The position numbers and the translations under genes were made by a program. The notes beneath the pieces were generated by a model. The model did not search any database and had not been told where the DNA came from. It saw only the letters and a list, made by a program, of their open reading frames with translations. DNA of 11,021 bases, from contig CADBLZ010000074.1 in the NCBI GenBank assembly GCA_902795675.1, positions 1 to 11,021 of the forward strand. Reading direction: 5' to 3'. The DNA is from an uncultured Erysipelotrichaceae bacterium. GTDB taxonomy: Bacteria > Bacillota_I > Bacilli_A > RF39 > UBA660. The first letter of the stretch is position 1, and each line of letters begins with the position of its first letter. This document shows positions 6,546 to 11,021 of this stretch, in pieces.

Positions 6546-7025
6546 TTAATTATTCGGACAAATAACTTGGAATTTATTATAGAAATCTTGGATTCTATTA
6601 AATTGTTCTTCTGTTAGCATATCTCTATTACTATAAATATAATTTATACATTCATAAATCTTCTTTTGTTCATCCAATATTTCCATTGATTTAAGAGCTA
6701 AATCAATACATATATTTAACATATCAATATCGCTCTCACTATATCTTTCTTTATTACTTTGTGCATAAGATTTTATATCATTATAAGTAAATTTATTATC
6801 TGTATAAATATCAAAACCATCTTTTTCAAAATTCTTGATATTCATATCTGTTGTAATGATACTATCTAGAATTAAACCTATAACCATTATTCTATTTTGA
6901 TTAATTGTTTTAGGTATTCTATAAGAACCATTTGTATATCCCACTAACTCTCTACATTTACTATAATATTGATTTAATTCATTACTTAAACCACTTATCT
7001 TATTAAATGCATCCCCAATATTCAT
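6546..7025 (-). CDS. Unknown protein, 159 residues
   Basis: I do not recognise this protein. It appears mostly alpha-helical: an amphipathic N-terminal helix (GDAFNKISGLSNELNQYYSK), a more hydrophobic middle (RIMVIGLILDSIITT) that is too short and polar on both sides to be a confident membrane span, and several charged helices to the C-terminus (CPNN end). No catalytic motif is seen. Its ATG shares one base with the stop codon of the 657-residue tail-anchored gene (TAATG), and GGAG is seven bases upstream, inside that gene. The two are therefore almost certainly translationally coupled and likely to act together, perhaps as partner proteins. The terminator follows directly after the stop. Confidence 0.8.
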   Translation of the reverse strand: MNIGDAFNKISGLSNELNQYYSKCRELVGYTNGSYRIPKTINQNRIMVIGLILDSIITTDMNIKNFEKDGFDIYTDNKFTYNDIKSYAQSNKERYSESDIDMLNICIDLALKSMEILDEQKKIYECINYIYSNRDMLTEEQFNRIQDFYNKFQVICPNN

Positions 7026-8998
7026 TACTTAGCTCCATTAACGATAAGTACATAGCATATAAATGTTAAAACTAATACTACTGCAAAGACAATTGCACTT
7101 AATAAGATTGTACTTGTAAATCCATTTGCTTTATGAGCTTTTCTCTTCGCTAACTTATCAGCCATCTTTTGAATACGCATAGTATCTTCTTTTTCATCAA
7201 TATAAGTTTCTTTTTCTTCTTCTGTAAGTCTTACTTCATCTTCACCGACTTTTACAACTTTAGTATTGATTAAACCTGTACCATATCCATTATTCTCTTT
7301 AGCATAACTATCTGTACTAGATGTCATAGATGCATAAGATACAATATTATAATTAATACCATTTCCACTTAACGCATTTGAAACCTTATCAGAAATTTCT
7401 TTCATATTTTCACGGTATTCTTCTTCACTTAAATCTGTTCCTTTAATAGTTGGATTCATATATAAAGAAGTAATATTTAACTTACCATTATAAGCTCTAA
7501 CAAATTCATCTATTCTTTCAATATTCTTCTTATAACCATCAATATCTTTATCATTATAGATTTCAATATTTAAACCTAATTCATCAAATAAAGAATCAAA
7601 ACCTATACGATATAGTTTTAAGAAGTATTCTTTAGCTAGTCCTAACTTATTAGCATCATTTAAACCAGATTCACTAATAATATAACTAACACCCTCAGGT
7701 TTACCTACTCTAGTCTTACCTTCTTTAATTGGATTAATAAGACTTAATACTTCACTCTCATTAAATTTGAAATAATCTTCCCAAATATTAACAAAATGAC
7801 CTTCACCTTTATCAATAATCATATCTTCTGTAATAATTACTGATTCAATTACATTAGTACCATCAGGGAATTTATGTTCACTATTATAAGTATTAATAAA
7901 TTGAACTGTTCTTCTAACATATTCTTCTATGTTTTCTTTAATTTCATTCTTACTTAAACCACTATTTAACATTAAAGTAGCTAACTTCTTATCTAATAAC
8001 GGACCATAAACAACATGTTTCTTATGATTAAAACAGAAATCTAATACTCTTTTTACTCTTGTATCATTAAACTTTCTAATCGTACCATCACATCTCATAA
8101 CTGCTTCAAAATTACCAGCATCAGTTGTAATAGTCTTAATAGGACCGTTATCATCAAAGATATTATCATATACAGCTTTAATATCTTCTTTAGAAGCTCT
8201 CTTAACATTAGCTTCATCTATTGGAATAAAATTAAATATCTTATTATAAACATCAGACATATTAACGCTAGGATACTTTCTTAAGCATCCTTCTGTTTCT
8301 TTTCTAATATCATATAATGAAATACCATTCTTAATATTCTCACCAATAATAGCTAATAACTCTTCCTTAGCTTCACTAGGAATATCTAAGTGATCTATTA
8401 AATTCTTAAATTTTTCTATTTCAGAAACATCACTAGGAACAAAAGAATCTTTATATTGTTTAAAGAAAATATCTTTAGGTGAATCTAAATCTGTTGTATT
8501 AACACTAATAACATTATCAATAGAAGTTTCAGAATCTCCTATATTATTTAGTTTACTAACAACACTCTTAAGTTCAACAGCATCTTTAGCACCAATAATA
8601 GCTAAAGCTCCAATCATAACTTCACTTAGATTAACACTATATTCACCATTATTAACCATAACTAAATTGAAGTTAGATTGTGGAACCTTTCTCTCATTAA
8701 GAGGTTTCTTTTCATCTTCCATTACTTCTTCAATTGCAGCATTTAAATCTCTAATAATTGATTGTGTTAAAGCATATCCATCTAATGTAATATACTCATC
8801 TAATTTAGATTTCATCTTATTATCAATGTACTTAATCATATTAGTACCATTAGCATGACCTGCTAAATGTATACCACCATGTGGTCCACCATTTATAACA
8901 TACTTAATAATAAGTGCATTAATTGTATTTAAAACTAAACTTTTCTTTTTTTCTAATTCTTTATCATTACTAATTTTTATTTCTCTAGTATTATCCAT
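7025..8998 (-). CDS. Tail-anchored protein of unknown function, 657 residues, possible TIM-barrel-like domain
   Basis: There is no N-terminal signal peptide. One hydrophobic helix near the C-terminus (about 629-653) is preceded by a strongly basic stretch (KLAKRKAHK), so the bulk of the protein should sit on the cytoplasmic side of the membrane. The N-terminal 150 residues include a Gly/His-rich stretch (NGGPHGGIHLAGHANG, 36-51). Residues of about 315-560 show a pattern weakly like glycoside hydrolase family 10 barrels: an IESVIITED strand-to-helix point where GH10 has WDVVNE, then IEIYNDKDID (478-487) where GH10 has a L-x-x-N-D-Y-N strand. The segment expected to carry the GH10 nucleophile (NIVSYASM, 551-558) has no glutamate. 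I treat this as a tentative fold guess only. Start: ATG with GGTGA six bases upstream and an extended -10 promoter 25 bases upstream. It is the first gene of a two-gene operon. Confidence 0.75.
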   Translation of the reverse strand: MDNTREIKISNDKELEKKKSLVLNTINALIIKYVINGGPHGGIHLAGHANGTNMIKYIDNKMKSKLDEYITLDGYALTQSIIRDLNAAIEEVMEDEKKPLNERKVPQSNFNLVMVNNGEYSVNLSEVMIGALAIIGAKDAVELKSVVSKLNNIGDSETSIDNVISVNTTDLDSPKDIFFKQYKDSFVPSDVSEIEKFKNLIDHLDIPSEAKEELLAIIGENIKNGISLYDIRKETEGCLRKYPSVNMSDVYNKIFNFIPIDEANVKRASKEDIKAVYDNIFDDNGPIKTITTDAGNFEAVMRCDGTIRKFNDTRVKRVLDFCFNHKKHVVYGPLLDKKLATLMLNSGLSKNEIKENIEEYVRRTVQFINTYNSEHKFPDGTNVIESVIITEDMIIDKGEGHFVNIWEDYFKFNESEVLSLINPIKEGKTRVGKPEGVSYIISESGLNDANKLGLAKEYFLKLYRIGFDSLFDELGLNIEIYNDKDIDGYKKNIERIDEFVRAYNGKLNITSLYMNPTIKGTDLSEEEYRENMKEISDKVSNALSGNGINYNIVSYASMTSSTDSYAKENNGYGTGLINTKVVKVGEDEVRLTEEEKETYIDEKEDTMRIQKMADKLAKRKAHKANGFTSTILLSAIVFAVVLVLTFICYVLIVNGAK

Positions 8999-9022
8999 AA
9001 ATAATCACCATACTATACGTTC

Positions 9023-9031
9023 ATTATACCA
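9023..9031 (-). promoter_or_regulatory. Extended -10 promoter of the tail-anchored protein operon
   Basis: The minus-strand sequence TGGTATAAT matches TGn-TATAAT exactly, 24 bases before the ATG at 8998. No good -35 is present upstream. It lies between the tRNA terminator and the gene. Confidence 0.65.
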
Positions 9032-9052
9032 AATATCACATATAAAAGCATT

Positions 9053-9079
9053 AAAAAATCAATCAAGAATGATTGATTT
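9053..9079 (-). terminator. Intrinsic terminator of the tRNA-Thr gene
   Basis: A perfect 9-base stem, AAATCAATC / GATTGATTT, with a six-base loop is followed on the minus strand by a T-run. It begins 12 bases after the tRNA 3' end. Confidence 0.85.
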
Positions 9080-9090
9080 CTTTATCAAAA

Positions 9091-9166
9091 TGGTGCCGAC
9101 TAAGTGATTCGAACACTTGACCTACGCGTTACGAGGGCGTTGCTCTACCAGCTGAGCTAAGTCGGC
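9091..9166 (-). tRNA. tRNA-Thr(CGU)
   Basis: The 76-base minus-strand gene folds as a full cloverleaf: acceptor GCCGACT/AGTCGGC, D-arm GCTC...GAGC with GCTGGTAGA loop, anticodon loop CTCGTAA with anticodon CGT (reads ACG, threonine), variable AGGTC, T-arm AAGTG/CACTT with TTCGAAT loop, discriminator A, and an encoded CCA end. The anticodon stem is ACGCC/CGCGT, so position 31-39 is a C-C mismatch next to the loop while the other four pairs are Watson-Crick. It has its own promoter and terminator and is a single-gene unit divergent from the alcohol dehydrogenase. Confidence 0.95.
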
Positions 9167-9174
9167 CTAACTTA

Positions 9175-9180
9175 ATTATA
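9175..9180 (-). promoter_or_regulatory. -10 box of the tRNA-Thr promoter
   Basis: TATAAT on the minus strand lies eight bases before the tRNA 5' end. The expected -35 place holds TTTTAA at 17-base spacing, a poor match. Confidence 0.5.
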
Positions 9181-9220
9181 CACTTATTTCTAAAATATTA
9201 AAATTAATAAAGTAAAAATG

Positions 9221-9229
9221 TGATATACT
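9221..9229 (+). promoter_or_regulatory. Extended -10 promoter of the alcohol dehydrogenase gene
   Basis: TGATATACT matches TGn-TATAAT with one mismatch. It is the only plus-strand promoter seen, 31 bases before the ATG. AAAGGAG (9245-9251) is the ribosome binding site, nine bases from the start. It is divergent from the tRNA promoter about 40 bases away. Confidence 0.55.
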
Positions 9230-9260
9230 TTGAATAGTAATAATAAAGGAGTTTAGATAT

Positions 9261-10286
9261 ATGAAATGTGTTCAAATAGCTGGTCCTAAAAGACTAGAAG
9301 TTACTAACATTAAACCACCAGTTGAACATGATGGTTATGTAATATGTGAATTAAAGAAAACAGGTATATGTGGTTCTGACCTTCACTATTTCGTTAGTGG
9401 TGAACCTAAAGGTTTAGTAATGGGTCATGAAATATGTGCTACTGTTATCAATCCTGGTTCTCGTAAAGATTTAAAAAAAGGAGATCGTATAACAGCATTA
9501 CCAATATCACCTTGTGGAAAATGTCCTCAATGTAAGAATAATGAACCAGAAGTATGTCCTCATACTTGGGACTTAGGTTTAGGTTTAAGTTTAAATACCC
9601 CAGGAGGTTATGCTGAACTAACATCAATAAGACCAGATATGGTTATTAAAGTACCTAATAACCTAACTGATGCTGAAGTTGCTTTAGTAGAGCCAACTGC
9701 TGTTAGTTTAAGAGCAGTTCATCGTGCTGGTATTGAAATTGGTGACCACGTTTTAATTATTGGTGGTGGTATCATTGGTCAAATAGCTGGTATGTTTGCT
9801 AAAAAAGCTGGAGCTACTTATGTTGCTATCTCTGAAGCAAATCCTGGTCGTGGTAAAAAAGCTGTTAGATTAGGTTCTGCTGACGAATACTTTGATGCTT
9901 TAGATCCTGCTTGGGCAGTTAACGTTAATAAAAATAATCCATATGGTTACGATAAAGTAATTGATTGCTGTGGTAACTCAGCTACTCTATCTAGTGCTTT
10001 AGTTGCTTGTAAACCTCAAGGTACAGTAGTTCTTGTTGGTATTTCAATGGAACCTGTATCAATTCCTGATATAGTACTTGCAATGCATGAAATAAACGTT
10101 AAAGGTGCAGCTGCTTATACTGTCGAAGAGTTTAAACAAGTAATTCAAATGATGGCTGAAAAGAAAATCGATATGTTAAAGTATATCGATGATATCGTTC
10201 CACTAGATGGTGTTCAAAAAGCTTGTGAAAGATTAACAAGTGGAACAGATGATGCTATCAAGATTTTAATTGATCCAAGTAAATAA
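9261..10286 (+). CDS. Zinc-dependent alcohol/polyol dehydrogenase (MDR family)
   Basis: Medium-chain dehydrogenase of 341 residues, normal for the sorbitol/butanediol/threonine dehydrogenase group. The catalytic zinc ligands are C37 in G-I-C-G-S-D, H56-E57 in M-G-H-E, and E144 in V-E-P-T. The structural zinc lobe is C85, C88, C91, C99 (CGKCPQC...C). The Rossmann fold shows GGGIIG (168-173), and an acidic residue after the second strand (E192) favours NAD over NADP. It should oxidise a secondary alcohol or polyol, or run in reverse as a reductase, in the cytoplasm; the substrate cannot be read from the sequence. It is the only plus-strand gene, with strong AAAGGAG and its own promoter. Its end converges on dut across a shared terminator, so it is a single-gene unit. 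Gly, Ala and Val codons are mostly GGT, GCT and GTT. Confidence 0.9.
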   Translation: MKCVQIAGPKRLEVTNIKPPVEHDGYVICELKKTGICGSDLHYFVSGEPKGLVMGHEICATVINPGSRKDLKKGDRITALPISPCGKCPQCKNNEPEVCPHTWDLGLGLSLNTPGGYAELTSIRPDMVIKVPNNLTDAEVALVEPTAVSLRAVHRAGIEIGDHVLIIGGGIIGQIAGMFAKKAGATYVAISEANPGRGKKAVRLGSADEYFDALDPAWAVNVNKNNPYGYDKVIDCCGNSATLSSALVACKPQGTVVLVGISMEPVSIPDIVLAMHEINVKGAAAYTVEEFKQVIQMMAEKKIDMLKYIDDIVPLDGVQKACERLTSGTDDAIKILIDPSK

Positions 10287-10312
10287 AAAAACAATCATAA
10301 GATTGTTTTTTT
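10285..10312. terminator. Bidirectional terminator between alcohol dehydrogenase and dut
   Basis: A 12-base stem, AAAAAAACAATC / GATTGTTTTTTT, with an ATAA loop has A/T runs on both sides, serving the two convergent genes. Both stop codons touch the hairpin (TAA at 10284-10286 on plus; TAA at 10314-10312 on minus). Confidence 0.9.
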
Positions 10313-10788
10313 TATTTAACTCCACTACTTCCGAATCCACCACCACGGTCTATTTCTAATGGTGGTAATTCATTAACTACTTCTATTTCAACATAATCTA
10401 CTTTCTTAAGAATCATTTGAGCAATTCTATCACCCTTATGAATAATATAAGTACCTTCTTCATTTTCCTTACTAGTTAAATCAAAAGTACCATTATTAGT
10501 TCTAGAAGCATTCCACATAAGAACTTTAATTTCATCCCTATAACCAGCATCAATAACACCTACACCATTTGGCATACGAAGTAAAGTATTCATTGAAACA
10601 CCACTTCTAGGTCTTATTAATAATTCATAACCTAAAGGTATATCCACCTTCATACCTGTTGGTACAGCCACTGTTTCATATGGTTGAATCATAACATCTC
10701 TTGATGCTCTAATATCCATACAAGCATCACCAACATGTGCATAATGAGGTTTTTCTAAACCTTCTTCTAACTCTATCTTTAATTTCAT
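10312..10788 (-). CDS. dut: dUTP diphosphatase (dUTPase)
   Basis: Hydrolyses dUTP to dUMP and pyrophosphate, keeping uracil out of DNA and supplying dTMP synthesis. All five motifs of the trimeric dUTPase family are present in the 158 residues: motif 1 DACMDIRA (21-28), motif 2 RPRSGVS (59-65), motif 3 from G75 through D80, A-G-Y83 with catalytic D80, motif 4 KGDRIAQMIL (118-127), and the Gly-rich motif 5 RGGGFGSSG (148-156). About 12 extra residues rich in Asn, Thr, Glu and Lys (roughly 97-113) separate motifs 3 and 4, a little more than in the E. coli-type enzyme. The start ATG has GGAG seven bases upstream. It is a single-gene unit with a TATAAT -10 about 35 bases before the start. Confidence 0.95.
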   Translation of the reverse strand: MKLKIELEEGLEKPHYAHVGDACMDIRASRDVMIQPYETVAVPTGMKVDIPLGYELLIRPRSGVSMNTLLRMPNGVGVIDAGYRDEIKVLMWNASRTNNGTFDLTSKENEEGTYIIHKGDRIAQMILKKVDYVEIEVVNELPPLEIDRGGGFGSSGVK

Positions 10789-10822
10789 ATTACTTCTCCA
10801 TTTTTCTTATATAACTATTAAT

Positions 10823-10828
10823 ATTATA
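10823..10828 (-). promoter_or_regulatory. -10 box of the dut promoter
   Basis: TATAAT on the minus strand lies 34 bases before the dut ATG. The preceding bases are TAG, not TGn, and there is no good -35, since the expected region overlaps the T-tract of the upstream terminator. Confidence 0.5.
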
Positions 10829-10842
10829 CTACATTAATAACC

Positions 10843-10869
10843 AAAATAAAAAGTCCCATATGGACTTTT
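10843..10869 (-). terminator. Intrinsic terminator of the gene entering from the right edge
   Basis: A perfect 8-base stem, AAAAGTCC / GGACTTTT, with a CATAT loop is followed on the minus strand by a T-rich run. It lies just upstream of the dut promoter. Confidence 0.85.
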
Positions 10870-10887
10870 ATTTGTTATCTATCTTTA

Positions 10888-11021
10888 CTAATATATAAAA
10901 TTTCCTAAAGACTCAGTAACTACTCCATTTACAACTTTGTAATATGTTGTAACAACGTACTTGTCTCCTTCTACATCAACTTGTGGATTATAAAAACACG
11001 TATTATTATCTTTACAAGACC
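10888..11021 (-). CDS. C-terminal end of an unknown protein (partial)
   Basis: An open frame runs in from the right edge and ends at TAG (10890-10888), giving the last 43 residues; this piece is short and easily missed. The visible part has two cysteines (S-C-K-D-N-N-T-C-F-Y) and then alternating beta-type residues (VVTTYYKVVNGVV), ending in NFIY. This looks like a beta-rich C-terminal domain, possibly from a secreted or cell-surface protein with a disulfide, but that is a guess. The downstream terminator supports it as the real end of a transcription unit. Confidence 0.6.
   Translation of the reverse strand, partial: SCKDNNTCFYNPQVDVEGDKYVVTTYYKVVNGVVTESLGNFIY

Noticed and set aside
8667..8858. 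Plus-strand open frame of 63 residues
   Set aside because: It is antisense to the tail-anchored protein gene, with no start signals or recognisable content.
7025..8998. Annotation of the 657-residue protein as a working xylanase
   Set aside because: There is no signal peptide, the predicted topology is cytoplasmic and the expected nucleophile glutamate is absent; the fold resemblance itself is weak.
9261..10286. Alcohol dehydrogenase as a recently acquired gene, being the only plus-strand gene
   Set aside because: It has the same AT-rich codon style, an extended -10 promoter like its neighbours, and a terminator shared neatly with dut; there are no repeats or mobile-element remains around it.
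1..11021. Mycoplasma-type code with TGA as tryptophan
   Set aside because: Tryptophans I checked are encoded by TGG, and the Nudix gene ends at a TGA that overlaps the next start codon.
1..11021. CRISPR array, insertion sequence, integrase or phage genes
   Set aside because: No regularly spaced direct repeats, transposase motifs or terminal inverted repeats were seen; the inverted repeats present are all terminator-sized and lie after genes.

Overview
The window is very AT-rich throughout. It has purine-rich Shine-Dalgarno sites (GGGGG, GGAG, AAGGAG), TATAAT-type -10 boxes and short hairpin-plus-T-tract terminators. Every tryptophan codon I checked is TGG, and a TGA ends the Nudix gene, so the standard bacterial code fits and the TGA=Trp code of mycoplasmas does not. 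Together with dense packing and nucleoside-salvage genes, this suggests a low-GC Firmicute with a compact genome, for example an uncultured gut member of the Bacilli/Erysipelotrichia/RF39 side. The lineage is an inference, not a sequence-proven assignment.

Layout: nearly everything is on the minus strand, so transcription runs from high to low coordinates. From right to left: the 3' end of an unknown gene (10888-11021) with its terminator; dut (dUTPase); a zinc-dependent alcohol dehydrogenase, the only plus-strand gene, convergent with dut across one bidirectional terminator; tRNA-Thr(CGU) with its own promoter and terminator; a two-gene operon of a 657-residue tail-anchored protein and a 159-residue unknown protein; a 740-residue ClpX-like AAA+ unfoldase with a novel N-terminal half; two single-gene units of unknown function (290 and 299 residues); and a tight salvage operon cdd - udp - membrane thioredoxin-like protein - Nudix hydrolase - start of a membrane protein running off the left edge.

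How the genes fit together: cytidine deaminase and uridine phosphorylase act in sequence (cytidine to uridine to uracil plus ribose-1-phosphate). The Nudix hydrolase and, elsewhere, dUTPase fit nucleotide clean-up. The central block (about 2.27-9.0 kb) is less ordinary. It holds four proteins I cannot assign plus a ClpX-like unfoldase whose zinc-binding domain is replaced by about 360 unrelated residues. This block is the best place to look for undescribed biology, although nothing in the sequence proves that these genes work together.

Regulation: most transcription units start from an extended -10 promoter (TGnTATAAT) with no convincing -35. Three units end in terminators whose hairpin contains the stop codon of the gene, and two of these are followed within about 10 bases by the next promoter. 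There is no intergenic stretch above 300 bases, and I saw no CRISPR array, insertion sequence or rRNA.
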